A stretch of 31,805 nucleotides of DNA, from positions 1 through 31,805 of the forward strand of contig CAZVPD010000019.1 in assembly GCA_964628455.1 (NCBI GenBank). The letters are read 5' to 3'. This document shows, piece by piece, positions 1 through 8,867 of the stretch. The DNA comes from JAQVWU01 sp964628455 (GTDB lineage: Bacteria; Bacillota; Clostridia; Oscillospirales; CAG-272). How positions within the stretch are numbered: the stretch's first letter is position 1; every line of letters starts with the position of its first letter. A program made the translations under genes and the position numbers. The notes beneath the pieces are model-generated. The model made no database searches and had not been told where the DNA came from. It was given only the letters and a program-made list of their open reading frames with translations.

Positions 1-2
1 TT

Positions 3-509
3 GGCTGGGTATACGAGTTTGATGTGGCGTCCGTGCGTCAAGAGCCGGAAGAATATGCCGAACTATTAAGCCGACTTGACGATGAGGCGTTCCCGCTGAA
101 AGATGAGTACAAAGAAATGTACGACTACCTTGAAAAACTGCAGGATGAGCTTTCCCTGACTTATTTATTTATTGCCCATGACCTTTCTGTCGTGAATCAT
201 ATATCCGACAGAATCGGAGTTATGTATCTGGGCAAACTCGTAGAACTTGCGGCTTCGAACGAACTGACTTTTCATTCGGTTCATCCGTATACAAAAAGTC
301 TGATTTCCGCAATACCCTGTGCAGATCCCGAAATTTGCCGCCGTAGGAAACGTATTATTCTTGAAGGCGATGTTCCGAGTCCCATTAATCCTCCTTCCGG
401 CTGCCGCTTTCGCACAAGATGCCCTTATGCCACAGCAAAATGCGCTGCGGAAGAACCCGAATTCCGTGAAATATCGCCAGGACATTTTGCAGCCTGTCAT
501 ATCATATAA
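3..509 (+). CDS. oppF: Oligopeptide ABC transporter ATP-binding protein, C-terminal part (OppF-like), cut by window edge
   Basis: The frame is open from the window edge, so this is the 3' end of a longer gene. From about residue 45 of the visible part it reads as OppF: LTYLFIAHDLSVV carries the switch (H-loop) histidine, then ISDRIGVMYLGK, then the oligopeptide-ATPase C-terminal domain with HPYTKSL, SPINPPSGC and the cysteine motif FRTRCPYATAKC. OppF supplies ATP hydrolysis for peptide import at the inner face of the membrane. Upstream of YLEKLQDEL the sequence is acidic and does not show the expected Walker B DEP plus SALDVSIQ D-loop, which should lie about 35 residues before the H-loop histidine. 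A nearby DDEAF is out of register by two residues and lacks the D-loop. This part is therefore deleted, chimeric or misassembled. A binding-protein gene follows after 65 bp, a usual opp arrangement. Confidence 0.85.
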   Translation, partial: GWVYEFDVASVRQEPEEYAELLSRLDDEAFPLKDEYKEMYDYLEKLQDELSLTYLFIAHDLSVVNHISDRIGVMYLGKLVELAASNELTFHSVHPYTKSLISAIPCADPEICRRRKRIILEGDVPSPINPPSGCRFRTRCPYATAKCAAEEPEFREISPGHFAACHII

Positions 510-517
510 TTAATTAT

Positions 518-537
518 AGCAATGTGAAAACATTGCT
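518..537 (+). promoter_or_regulatory. Intercistronic stem-loop with GAAA tetraloop between oppF and oppA
   Basis: AGCAATGT-GAAA-ACATTGCT forms a perfect 8-bp stem closed by a GNRA tetraloop, 8 nt after the oppF stop and about 25 nt before the oppA Shine-Dalgarno. It has no T-tract, so it is a poor terminator. Such hairpins between transporter ATPase and binding-protein genes are known to act as mRNA-processing or stability elements that raise binding-protein output. That role is inferred here. Confidence 0.6.
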
Positions 538-574
538 TGATTATAAATATTTTTATTATTTTAAGGAGGAAATC

Positions 575-2149
575 ATGAGAAAGCTCGCTTTACTTTTAGT
601 TCTTCTTATTTTACTTCCCGTTGCTCTTTCAGGCTGCGGCGGTAAACCTATCGATGAACTCGCCGTATGCATCGGACCGAATCCCGCAACCATCGATCCC
701 GCACTGAACTCAGCCGTCGACGGCGCGACACTCATCATTCATGGATTTGAAGGGCTGTATACCCTCGACGAAACCGGCACTCCTATACCCGGTCAGGCAT
801 CATCGTATGAATTAAGTGATGACGGCTTAACTTACACCTTCCACCTCCGCGAGGGGCTTAAATGGAGCGACGGAACCGACCTTAAAGCATCGGAATTCGT
901 ATATGCATGGAACCGTGCGATATCTCCCGACACTGCAGCGGATTATGCCTATATGTTTGAAGTGATCGAGGGCTTTGCGGAGGGAACACTGAACGTTACC
1001 GCTCCCGACGACAAAACGGTTGTTGTCAAACTCAACAATAAAACTCCTTATTTCCTCGAACTTACCGCGTTCCCGACTTTTGCGCCGGTCCGTCAGGATC
1101 TGATCGAAGCCAACGGCGACGCATGGGCTACCAAGGTTGAAACATATATCGGCAACGGTCCCTATAAGATGTCCGAATGGGTACCGAGCGGATATATCAA
1201 GTATGTGAAAAACGAAAATTACTGGAACTTTGAAAAACTCGGGCCTGCTGCCATCAAGTTCGTTTTGATGGAAGATGACGTTGCGATCCTCAGCGCTTTC
1301 CAGGCCGGCGAAATTCTTTTTGCAGACGGTATGCCCAATGACGAAATAGCGGCATGGAGTGACAAACCCGAATTCAACAAAGCCGGTCAGCTCGGAACAT
1401 ACTATATCAGCTTCAATGTGCAGAAAGCTCCCCTTGATAACGCTAAAGTCCGTGAAGCATTGACGCTTGCCATCGACCGCGATTATATCTGTGTAAACAT
1501 CGGTCAGGCAGGACAGGTTCCGGCCGGAGCTTATGTTCCGATCGGTCTTTCCGATGCCGATCCCAAAAAGGAATTCCGTGATGTCGGCGGTGATTATTAC
1601 GATCCTTATGATTATGAAGGCAATGTTGAAAAAGCGAAGCAGTGTCTTATCGACGCCGGTTTCCCGGGCGGCGAAGGTCTGCCGGCCATCGAATATATCC
1701 ATAACGAGGGAACGGGACATCAGCTGATAGCGGAAGCACTCCAGGATATGTGGGGCAAAATCGGCGTTAAAATCGATATAGTCGCACAGGAATGGGCTAC
1801 ATTCCTGGAGACAAGGAAGAACGGCGAATATTCAATCGCACGGAACGGCTGGTTAGGCGATTACAATGATCCCATATCTTTTCTTGACATGTGGGTCACG
1901 GGCGGCGGTAACAACGATGCCCAGTGGTCAAATGCCGCGTATGACGAACTTATAACAAAAATCAAATCTTCCTCCGATGCGGCGGAACGTATGAAACTGA
2001 TGCATGAAGCCGAAGATATTATATTCGGCGAATGGATGCTCAGCCCGATTTACTATTATGTGGATGTTTATCTCCAGAGCACGACACTCCGCGACACATG
2101 GGCGTCGCCTCTCGGATATAAATACTTTATGTTTTCAACTTTGAAATAA
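575..2149 (+). CDS. oppA: Peptide ABC transporter substrate-binding lipoprotein (SBP family 5)
   Basis: This is a 524-residue extracytoplasmic peptide-binding protein of solute-binding family 5. I chose the ATG at 575 because AAGGAGGA lies at 563-570. An in-frame ATG at 524 would add 17 residues in front of the signal peptide and has no ribosome site. The N-terminus is a lipoprotein signal with lipobox LSGC, so Cys21 would be lipidated. Family hallmarks follow: YTFHLREGLKWSDG, the EFVYAWNRAISP block, GNGPYKMSEW, and PLDNAKVREALTLAIDR. It would deliver oligopeptides to the permease paired with the upstream ATPase; no permease gene is in the window. Transcription probably continues from the opp operon upstream and ends at the hairpin at 2171-2206. 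Confidence 0.93.
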   Translation: MRKLALLLVLLILLPVALSGCGGKPIDELAVCIGPNPATIDPALNSAVDGATLIIHGFEGLYTLDETGTPIPGQASSYELSDDGLTYTFHLREGLKWSDGTDLKASEFVYAWNRAISPDTAADYAYMFEVIEGFAEGTLNVTAPDDKTVVVKLNNKTPYFLELTAFPTFAPVRQDLIEANGDAWATKVETYIGNGPYKMSEWVPSGYIKYVKNENYWNFEKLGPAAIKFVLMEDDVAILSAFQAGEILFADGMPNDEIAAWSDKPEFNKAGQLGTYYISFNVQKAPLDNAKVREALTLAIDRDYICVNIGQAGQVPAGAYVPIGLSDADPKKEFRDVGGDYYDPYDYEGNVEKAKQCLIDAGFPGGEGLPAIEYIHNEGTGHQLIAEALQDMWGKIGVKIDIVAQEWATFLETRKNGEYSIARNGWLGDYNDPISFLDMWVTGGGNNDAQWSNAAYDELITKIKSSSDAAERMKLMHEAEDIIFGEWMLSPIYYYVDVYLQSTTLRDTWASPLGYKYFMFSTLK

Positions 2150-2170
2150 TCAGGCATGAAGTCTCCGGAA

Positions 2171-2206
2171 AATCAGCCGCATGATATAAATATCATGTGG
2201 CTGATT
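2171..2206 (+). terminator. Stem-loop terminator after oppA
   Basis: A 16-bp stem (AATCAGCC.CATGATA and its complement, one G-T wobble) with a TAAA loop begins 22 bp after the oppA stop. The T-tract after it is short, so termination may be imperfect. Confidence 0.65.
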
Positions 2207-2246
2207 TCCTGCCTGATCGAAAATATGCCCGCTGCAGAATTTCGGC

Positions 2247-2275
2247 TTGATAAATCATCTTGTTTATGTTATAAT
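2247..2275 (+). promoter_or_regulatory. Sigma-A promoter for the DUF1015 gene
   Basis: TTGATA at 2247-2252 and TATAAT at 2270-2275 are 17 bp apart. This places a start near 2282 and a leader of about 100 nt. The leader holds a small hairpin (TGCGG/CCGCA, 2313-2333), but I recognise no riboswitch. Confidence 0.75.
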
Positions 2276-2384
2276 CTGGATGGTTTTTATTTGTTCTATG
2301 ACAATAAAAAACTGCGGTGTTTTAACATCCGCACATATAAATTCCCGCACAAATAAATATTTGCCATATTAACAGGAGAAAAAT

Positions 2385-3563
2385 ATGACCTTTCTTCCAA
2401 TTAAAGCAGCGGATATCCTGCTGCCTGAAGAAAATTTTGAAAAATGGTCTGTCGTTGCATGTGATCAGTTTACTTCCGAACCCGAATACTGGGATAAAGT
2501 GACTGACATTGTCGGGAAAACACCCTCGTCGTATCATCTCATACTGCCTGAAATTTATCTTAAAAATGATATCACCGGGCGCATTACGGATATTAATCAA
2601 AATATGTTTAAATATTTGAGCGACGGTATTTTTCGGGAATATAAAGATGCCATGATATATGTGGAACGCACTCTACCCGACAGAAGCATCAGACACGGTA
2701 TCGTAGGCGTAATAGACCTTGAAGCATATGATTACCGTCCCGAAAAAAAAGCGATGATCCGCGCTACTGAAGGAACCGTATTGGAACGGATTCCCCCTCG
2801 TGTCAAAATACGCCGCGATGCTCCGCTCGAACTTCCGCATGTCATGCTGCTTATCGACGACCCGCTGAAAACTGTCATCGAACCGCTGTCCTCTATTGGC
2901 TTGAAGCACGTTTATGATTTTGATCTGATGCTGGGCGGCGGTCACATCAGGGGATATTTGATTCCCGCCGATATACAGAGAATTATTTTCTCTTCTATGT
3001 CAAAGCTGACTGAAGGCGAGAACGAACCTCTGCTTTTTGCTGTCGGAGACGGCAATCATTCGTTGGCTACCGCAAAAGCCTGTTATGAATCCGACAGGAA
3101 TGAACTTTCACGTTACACCCTTGCCGAAGTGGTCAATATTCATGACAATGCGCTTGTTTTTGAACCCATTTACAGACTGATAACCGGTATTGACCCGGCC
3201 GAATTATATGCCGCTGCAAAAAATGCGCTGAATACAGGGGGAAATATACCGATAGAATTTATAACGTCGGACATATCGGGTATTTTTTATACCGAACGCT
3301 TCCCTGTCGGATTGCTGCAGGACTTCCTTGACGGTTATATTGCACAGCACAAAGAGGCCGGTATTGATTATATTCACGGAGAGGATGTTCTCCGGCGGCT
3401 GGCAACCGGAAGCGGATGTGCCGGGTTTGTTTTCGGCGGCATGAAAAAAGAAGAGCTGTTCGAAATTATCAAAAGGGACGGAGTATTGCCCCGCAAATCG
3501 TTTTCGATGGGTGAAGCCGCAGGAAAACGGTATTATCTGGAGGCAAGACGTATTAAAAATTAA
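2385..3563 (+). CDS. DUF1015 family protein
   Basis: This 392-residue cytoplasmic protein belongs to the DUF1015 family. It has the family's N-terminal block (IKAADILLP, VVACDQFTSEPEYW) and the central signature AVGDGNHSLATA at about residues 219-230, where most members have a DGHHR-like motif. No signal peptide or membrane segment is visible. The biochemical role of the family is not firmly settled. A link to the ParB/sulfiredoxin-type fold, some members of which phosphorylate small molecules or serine, has been proposed, and I would not go further. AGGAG at 2373-2377 precedes the ATG. The gene has its own promoter. Its last 11 bp overlap the end of the convergent serine hydrolase, with no terminator between them. 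Confidence 0.88.
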   Translation: MTFLPIKAADILLPEENFEKWSVVACDQFTSEPEYWDKVTDIVGKTPSSYHLILPEIYLKNDITGRITDINQNMFKYLSDGIFREYKDAMIYVERTLPDRSIRHGIVGVIDLEAYDYRPEKKAMIRATEGTVLERIPPRVKIRRDAPLELPHVMLLIDDPLKTVIEPLSSIGLKHVYDFDLMLGGGHIRGYLIPADIQRIIFSSMSKLTEGENEPLLFAVGDGNHSLATAKACYESDRNELSRYTLAEVVNIHDNALVFEPIYRLITGIDPAELYAAAKNALNTGGNIPIEFITSDISGIFYTERFPVGLLQDFLDGYIAQHKEAGIDYIHGEDVLRRLATGSGCAGFVFGGMKKEELFEIIKRDGVLPRKSFSMGEAAGKRYYLEARRIKN

Positions 3564-4416
3564 ATGCGCTTTCAACTATTCCGAGATAATCGGCGTTATC
3601 TTCAAAAGCATGCGCTGCGAAAACCAGTTTTTTTTCGGGCATGACGAAAAGAGTCTGTCCGTAAGCGCCGCTTCCGTTAAAACCGTATTTATTTATCCAA
3701 AAACCGTAACCGTAATTTTTATTCCCGGCATTTACGTGATTGACGGCAGCTTCCGTCAGATAATCGCATGAAATGATTCTTTGCCCGCGGTAAAGTCCTC
3801 CGTTCAGCAGCATGATGCCGATTTCCGCAATATCCGGTGTTGAAATATACAGACCGGTCGCTCCCATTGCTTCTCCGCGGGGGCACGTTTCCCAGGCATA
3901 GCTGTTTATATTCATACGGTCAAACAAATAAATGCGCAGAAATTCCTGCATCGTTATACCGCAAGCACGATGGATCAGGCAGCTGATTAAATAATAATTC
4001 GAATTGGAATATGTAAATTTTAAACCCGGTTCATATTCAAGCGTTCGGGATAAAATAAGTTTGACCCAGTTCCGTTCACTGTAGCTGTATCGGTCACTTT
4101 CAAATAAATATCCTTTGGATATTCCCATAGTCATAGTCAGCAGATGTTCGATTGTTACATCGTCAAGCTTTTTGTCGTAGTTATCCGGCAGTTCATTTTG
4201 GAAATAAACGATCATGTGATTTTTAATATCGAGTTTTCCCATATCCTGCGCAATTCCGACGGCAATCGAAGTAATGCTTTTGGAAAGAGAATAGCAATTC
4301 TGACAGGGAGCCGCAGGAATGAGTATTTCATCTTCCGTTACACCGTCATAATAAAGAACGGTTCGGAATACGTTTAATTTTTTGTCTTTGATGATCCGCG
4401 TTATTTTCTCAGTCAT
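3553..4416 (-). CDS. Serine hydrolase, beta-lactamase/PBP-like family
   Basis: This 287-residue protein belongs to the class C beta-lactamase-like serine hydrolases. The nucleophile motif SxxK is S43-L-S-K46 and the second catalytic motif YxN is Y136-S-N138, in FTYSNSNYYL. HAFED near the C-terminus is the likely position of the third motif (KTG or HxG in relatives). There is no signal peptide, which points to a cytoplasmic esterase or amidase rather than a secreted resistance enzyme; the substrate is unknown. It follows the GH38 gene on the same strand but is separated from it by a strong hairpin. That hairpin's T-tract faces the other strand, so read-through from the glycyl-radical operon is possible. 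GAGG lies about 10 nt before the ATG. Confidence 0.85.
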   Translation of the reverse strand: MTEKITRIIKDKKLNVFRTVLYYDGVTEDEILIPAAPCQNCYSLSKSITSIAVGIAQDMGKLDIKNHMIVYFQNELPDNYDKKLDDVTIEHLLTMTMGISKGYLFESDRYSYSERNWVKLILSRTLEYEPGLKFTYSNSNYYLISCLIHRACGITMQEFLRIYLFDRMNINSYAWETCPRGEAMGATGLYISTPDIAEIGIMLLNGGLYRGQRIISCDYLTEAAVNHVNAGNKNYGYGFWINKYGFNGSGAYGQTLFVMPEKKLVFAAHAFEDNADYLGIVESAFNF

Positions 4417-4446
4417 ATCTATCTGACCTCGTTTCAGCTATTAAAT

Positions 4447-4502
4447 ACAAACGGTAAAACTTATTAACTACGTAAAGTTAATAGTCTTACCGTTTGTTTT
4501 TT
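4447..4502 (+). terminator. Long intrinsic hairpin between GH38 and serine hydrolase genes, T-tract on + strand
   Basis: The arms at 4447-4469 and 4476-4497 pair over about 21 bp with one bulge and one mismatch around a 6-nt loop. On the + strand the stem runs into TTTGTTTTTT; on the - strand only ATTTAAT follows. As drawn it stops + strand transcription best, although both flanking genes are on the - strand. It may also work less well for the GH38 operon. Confidence 0.7.
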
Positions 4503-4531
4503 CAATATCCGCGGGAATCTCCGTTCTGAAA

Positions 4532-7042
4532 TTATGGTTCTTCAGTCAGGCTGCATTCGTTAATTATTCCGTTTTTTATTTTATAAGTGATAAACTGGAA
4601 GGAGGGTATGTTAAATTTTGATTGAATATTTAAGGCGGGCAGGTTTATATCTGTTTCTATGTCTTTATCCGAAGGATTGAATAGGCGTATAATATAAGTA
4701 TTTTCTTCTTTTTCGGCGTGTTTAAGCGCGCTCATTTCGATGCCTCTGCCATGAATAACCGCGCCCGGAAGAGAACGCTTCCCTTCACCGCAGGGATAAA
4801 AAGATAATACTGCCGGTTTTTCATTATATGCGAGAGCGTTTTTACCTGTGTTTTCAATTATTTCTTCATAATTGCCGGCGGTTATTTTAAAATTATAAAT
4901 CCGTTCTCCCTGATCGATATACGGCATAAAACGGTCGCGCGGCATTACGGGACGGTCGGGACCAAGCGGATGTGCCGTATAGCCTGCGGAACGGATCAGG
5001 GTTAATTTTAACTGTCCGTCTTCGGCGGAAGATCCATATATACCGTCATTGAATACGGAAAACGCGTCCTGATCATTATGCATGACGATAAATTTCTGTG
5101 ATACGTTTTCGCGGCCGGTAACGGGCAAAGACTCTGTTCCGTAAGCGACCTGACCGAGGCATTTTACATCGGAAAATGCAGCGGGAATCGCCAGCTTCAC
5201 CATCCGCTGTTTCTCGTTCCACAATAAGCGTATTTCAATCTCCGCGGAAGGATCGGTTTTTGAAAGCTTATATCTCACAACCGCACGGGAAAGATTGTAC
5301 CCGAAAACCGCTTCTATAACCGTGCGGACGTCGCCGTTTTCGATGACCCGCACGGAGGGAATAATATGTTCCTCATGACCCGAAAAAAGCGAGCCTTCTT
5401 TGTCGGACAGCAGGGTGAATTCTCCGGTTTTATTTCGGAATTCCGTGACGGTCATACCCCACGGGTCGAAATTGTCTTTTATAACGTCAAGTGTGAATGC
5501 ACTCGACTTCAGATAATTCTTTCCGTTTACGATGTATTTGTCGCAAAGCCCGGTCATGCGGTTAATTTCTACGTGCATGACGCCGTTATCGAAAATAAAA
5601 TGAGTGGTTGACGACAATGCGGTCGACATGGGTTTTGATACCCCATCCATGGGAATCAGCGTAAATTTGCAGTTGAAGCGCGACATGGACGAGGGTGATA
5701 ATTTACAATGAAACACCACCCTTTTTCGCCAGTCAAGCGGTATGGAGCTGTTTTCTTTTTCCGGCTGAGACGGGCATAATTTACCGGCTTCATCATACAC
5801 GGCGGGATAATAGAATTTGTCCGACCAGTTTTGAATCCACAGCATAAATTCGCATTCGATATCGGTTTCGATTTCATACGGATGGGGATTAAAAACAAGA
5901 ATAGGGATCTCATCCCCGGCGGCGGCAGCCTGTCCGCCGGCAAGAGCGAAAAACGCTCTTGCGCGTACACGTGTCATGATTTCGATCCCGTGGTCAAGTT
6001 TTCGAATACCCATTTCTTCCACCGGCTGTATGGATGAACCGGGAAGATAATCATGAAACTGGGCAGTCAGCATATCGAGAAGCGCTTCCTTGAATTCGGT
6101 ATGCGGGTAATTCATCAAACCGTTCATGGATGCGGCGGTACACATTTTCTCGGCAGAAAAGAACATGTTCTCAAGGTCCCGGTATTTTTGTTTGATTCGT
6201 ATCTGACTTGTATAACAGCCCGGCGCCCATAGGTTCAGATCACCTTTGTGTTCGGGAAGAACGCGTCCGCTTTTTTTCAGTTCGGAAAAAAACGCTTCCG
6301 GATTCGAATGTAATATTTCAATTCCTTCGTCCGACATTTCTTTTTTGAATTCGGCGATGTCCTGAATATCCCGGCGGGATGCTCCTCCGCCGTGATTGCC
6401 CATTCCCCATAAGCACAGACAAAGTTCTTCGCTTTCGCGAAGCTTCAGCGTTCTTTTGATTTTATTGACGGCCTGACCGAGGTTGTTCCCGTAACCTTCG
6501 CGGGTACGGTAAGCCATAACGGATGAATTGTCATAACCTACCCAGCGGAATAAATCGGATTCCAAATGACAGAAACTTTCGTCGGGCCGGCTGAAAATAT
6601 AGCTGTCATATCCGCTTTTGGCAAATATCTGAACAAGTCCGCGCGAATGGCCGAATGAATCGAAATTTACGGCCGTACGGGGACGGACGCCGAAATTTTC
6701 TTGAAAATAATTAAGTCCGTATAAACTCTGGCGAACAAATCCTTCTCCGGAGGGCATATTGCAGTCCGGCTGAATATACCAGCCGCCCATGATATGCCAT
6801 TTCCCCCCGGCAACCAGCTGCCGGATCTTTTGAAACAAAGCCGGTTCATATTCGCGAACCCATTCGTATAATATCGCTTCATTGTGACAGAAAACATATT
6901 CGCCGTATTCCTCGCACAGTTGCGCTGCCACGCGATAAGTGGAAACAGCTTCGGCGGCACCTTCTTCCCATTCCCATTGCCAGGTCGGGTCGAGATGGGC
7001 ATTGCTGATCAGATGGACTCTCTTTTTTCGATTTTTCATCAT
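4532..7042 (-). CDS. GH38 alpha-mannosidase family glycoside hydrolase
   Basis: This 836-residue retaining, zinc-dependent glycoside hydrolase of family 38 removes alpha-linked mannose; some bacterial members act on mannosylglycerate. Metal ligands H16 and D18 are in AHLDPTW, the nucleophile D128 is in NFDSFGH, and the other zinc histidine H330 is in FHDYLPGSS. The GH38 central helical and C-terminal beta domains fill the rest. No signal peptide is seen, so the substrate must be taken up first. It is the last gene of the four-gene operon, beginning 11 bp after the dehydrogenase stop with a double ATG and a weak ribosome site, consistent with translational coupling. Pairing with a glycyl radical enzyme is unusual and suggests that the mannoside's other half, or mannose itself, feeds radical chemistry. 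All catalytic residues appear intact. Confidence 0.93.
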   Translation of the reverse strand: MMKNRKKRVHLISNAHLDPTWQWEWEEGAAEAVSTYRVAAQLCEEYGEYVFCHNEAILYEWVREYEPALFQKIRQLVAGGKWHIMGGWYIQPDCNMPSGEGFVRQSLYGLNYFQENFGVRPRTAVNFDSFGHSRGLVQIFAKSGYDSYIFSRPDESFCHLESDLFRWVGYDNSSVMAYRTREGYGNNLGQAVNKIKRTLKLRESEELCLCLWGMGNHGGGASRRDIQDIAEFKKEMSDEGIEILHSNPEAFFSELKKSGRVLPEHKGDLNLWAPGCYTSQIRIKQKYRDLENMFFSAEKMCTAASMNGLMNYPHTEFKEALLDMLTAQFHDYLPGSSIQPVEEMGIRKLDHGIEIMTRVRARAFFALAGGQAAAAGDEIPILVFNPHPYEIETDIECEFMLWIQNWSDKFYYPAVYDEAGKLCPSQPEKENSSIPLDWRKRVVFHCKLSPSSMSRFNCKFTLIPMDGVSKPMSTALSSTTHFIFDNGVMHVEINRMTGLCDKYIVNGKNYLKSSAFTLDVIKDNFDPWGMTVTEFRNKTGEFTLLSDKEGSLFSGHEEHIIPSVRVIENGDVRTVIEAVFGYNLSRAVVRYKLSKTDPSAEIEIRLLWNEKQRMVKLAIPAAFSDVKCLGQVAYGTESLPVTGRENVSQKFIVMHNDQDAFSVFNDGIYGSSAEDGQLKLTLIRSAGYTAHPLGPDRPVMPRDRFMPYIDQGERIYNFKITAGNYEEIIENTGKNALAYNEKPAVLSFYPCGEGKRSLPGAVIHGRGIEMSALKHAEKEENTYIIRLFNPSDKDIETDINLPALNIQSKFNIPSFQFITYKIKNGIINECSLTEEP

Positions 7043-7053
7043 GCGAATACCCG

Positions 7054-8139
7054 TTATACTAAGACGATTTTCGAATAGAGGTGTTTTTCCGCCGCAGTCA
7101 TCGCTTCATTTACATCAGATAGCGGAAAACTTTTCACACAGGACGCGATATCTTTCTGTTTAGCCGTGTTGGATTCAAGAAATGCAATATAGTCGGCAAC
7201 ATCAGATGCGTCATATTGAGACGAACCGAATATCCGGAGTGCTTTGAATGTGATGATCTGAGGTCCGAATGCGATGTTTCCGCTGTCCGAATATTGGCCC
7301 GGCACAAGATAGATGCCTCTGTTGCGCAATATTTCGCATCCGAAATGAAACGCTTCCGGATTTCCGGAACACTCGACGGCAAGATCAACAGAAAGTCCGT
7401 TTTTTATTAAAGAACGCATTTCGTCTTCGGTTGTCACCAAAGAGCGCGTGAGTTTTTTTATCTGTGCGGCACGCAAATTTTCTTTGTCGCGCACGACAGT
7501 GAAGATATTTTTAACCCCGTTTAACGTCAGCCAGAGTGAAGAGTACAATCCCAGGGGACCGGCCCCCTGAATGACGGCTGTTTCTATGTTTTTCGCGTTG
7601 TTCTGATATATACCGCCCAGTTTAAAGGAATGAGTGATCGTCGGACCGGCGCAGGGAAACATGGCTGCAGCCATATAATCGACACTGTCGGGTAATTTTA
7701 TCAGTGCGCCGTCGCCGGTGTCGGCTTTGGCATAGACGTATTCTGCGTACCCGCCGAAGAAGTGCGGGGGCATTTCGGGATTATGTGCGTATGCGACCTC
7801 AAAATGAAGGCAGTTGGCGCTGTCACCGCTTAAGCATAATTTACATTTTCCGCAAGGTGCCGCCATATTGAAAATCACCCGGTCACCCGGAGAAAATGAT
7901 TTGTCGGTCCCGTTGATATCCAGTATTTCACCGATAAATTCATGTCCTATAATAAGCGGTGAATCCTGTCCGAGCTTTCCGTGATGGATATGCACGTCTG
8001 TTCCGCATATACCGCCGGCAAGCAGGCGAAGCAGCGCATATCCCGCCGTAGGTCGGGTTACCGGATATTCTTTTAGTCTGAAAGGTTTTTGGGGACCATC
8101 AAAAACCGCCGCCCATCCTGTTTTATGATCGTAATTCAT
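7054..8139 (-). CDS. Zinc-dependent medium-chain alcohol dehydrogenase
   Basis: This 361-residue NAD(P)-dependent dehydrogenase belongs to the MDR superfamily (sorbitol/threonine dehydrogenase-like branch). Catalytic zinc ligands are C45 (GGICGTD), H66 and E67 (GHEF). The structural zinc is held by C96, C99, C102 and C110. The Rossmann motif GAGPLGLY follows the substrate domain. It would oxidise a secondary alcohol or polyol, or reduce an aldehyde or ketone. Its start overlaps the activase stop as ATGA, so the two are coupled. In this operon it is well placed to process the carbonyl made by the glycyl radical enzyme or to prepare its substrate. Which of these it does cannot be read from the sequence. 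Confidence 0.92.
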   Translation of the reverse strand: MNYDHKTGWAAVFDGPQKPFRLKEYPVTRPTAGYALLRLLAGGICGTDVHIHHGKLGQDSPLIIGHEFIGEILDINGTDKSFSPGDRVIFNMAAPCGKCKLCLSGDSANCLHFEVAYAHNPEMPPHFFGGYAEYVYAKADTGDGALIKLPDSVDYMAAAMFPCAGPTITHSFKLGGIYQNNAKNIETAVIQGAGPLGLYSSLWLTLNGVKNIFTVVRDKENLRAAQIKKLTRSLVTTEDEMRSLIKNGLSVDLAVECSGNPEAFHFGCEILRNRGIYLVPGQYSDSGNIAFGPQIITFKALRIFGSSQYDASDVADYIAFLESNTAKQKDIASCVKSFPLSDVNEAMTAAEKHLYSKIVLV

Positions 8140-8867
8140 GTATTAGCCTCCGATACACCTTCATCTGTAAATTTTTGTCTTATGTCTTCTATTTCTTTAT
8201 CCGATGAAGGTTCTGTATCCGCATACTTATAAACCAGCCCGAGGTTTTTATATTTAGCCGAACCCAGCCTGTGAAAAGGAAGCAGCGTCACGGGAAGATC
8301 GTATTTTTTTGCCAGAGCGATGATTCCTCCGATTGAACAGCTGTCCATATTGAATCCGGGTATAAGCGGGATCCGCAATACGATATCTGCGCCGGTTTGA
8401 ATCAATCTTTCTAAATTACGGATAAAAACATCCATCGAACCGCCGCAAACCGAGGCATATTTTTCTTCATCCGCCGTTTTCAGGTCCGTATAAAATGTGT
8501 CGGTAAACAATGCGGTTTCGGACAGATCGATTCCTTCGATATCCAGTGCGGTGTCAACAATAGTATGCAGACCTTTTTCTTTAAAGTTCCGGAGGAGTTC
8601 CATGCAGCCTTTTCCCTGAAGCAGCGGTTCTCCGCCCGATAGTGTGACCCCTCCGCCGGACTGACGGTAAAATTCCTCATCACCCATCACTTCATTTAGA
8701 ATGTCGTCGATACTGCGCGGATGGACACCGGTATAAAAAGACTCGGGATTATGGCACCACGGACAACGCAGATTGCAGCCTTCAAGAAATACGGTTGTCC
8801 GGATACCGGGACCGTCGCCGGTCGAAAAATGCTGTATATTAAAAACATCGACTGTCATTTCAGGCAT
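8136..8867 (-). CDS. Glycyl-radical enzyme activating protein (radical SAM)
   Basis: This 243-residue radical SAM activase uses S-adenosylmethionine and a [4Fe-4S] cluster to place the glycyl radical on its partner. C31-NLR-C35-PW-C38 is the cluster motif, FSTGDGPGIRT is the family N-terminus, and GGGVTLSGGEPLLQ is the SAM-binding GGE region. It is short like PflA and lacks the extra eight-cysteine ferredoxin insert found in many glycerol- or choline-lyase activases. Its first ATG (8867) overlaps the glycyl-enzyme stop by 8 bp. A second ATG at 8858, just past that stop, gives a typical MTVDVFNIQ start and better spacing (10 nt) to GGAG. Either is possible. The partner is certainly the adjacent gene. 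Confidence 0.93.
   Translation of the reverse strand: MPEMTVDVFNIQHFSTGDGPGIRTTVFLEGCNLRCPWCHNPESFYTGVHPRSIDDILNEVMGDEEFYRQSGGGVTLSGGEPLLQGKGCMELLRNFKEKGLHTIVDTALDIEGIDLSETALFTDTFYTDLKTADEEKYASVCGGSMDVFIRNLERLIQTGADIVLRIPLIPGFNMDSCSIGGIIALAKKYDLPVTLLPFHRLGSAKYKNLGLVYKYADTEPSSDKEIEDIRQKFTDEGVSEANT

Noticed and set aside
524..574. Upstream ATG for the OppA gene
   Set aside because: It would put 17 residues before a complete lipoprotein signal and lies in the intercistronic hairpin; the ATG at 575 has AAGGAGGA.
827..1720. A 297-codon open frame antisense to the OppA gene
   Set aside because: It lies wholly inside the strongly supported binding-protein gene, has no family resemblance and is a codon-usage shadow.
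2156..2356. A 66-codon open frame after oppA
   Set aside because: It runs through the terminator hairpin and the DUF1015 promoter and has no ribosome site.
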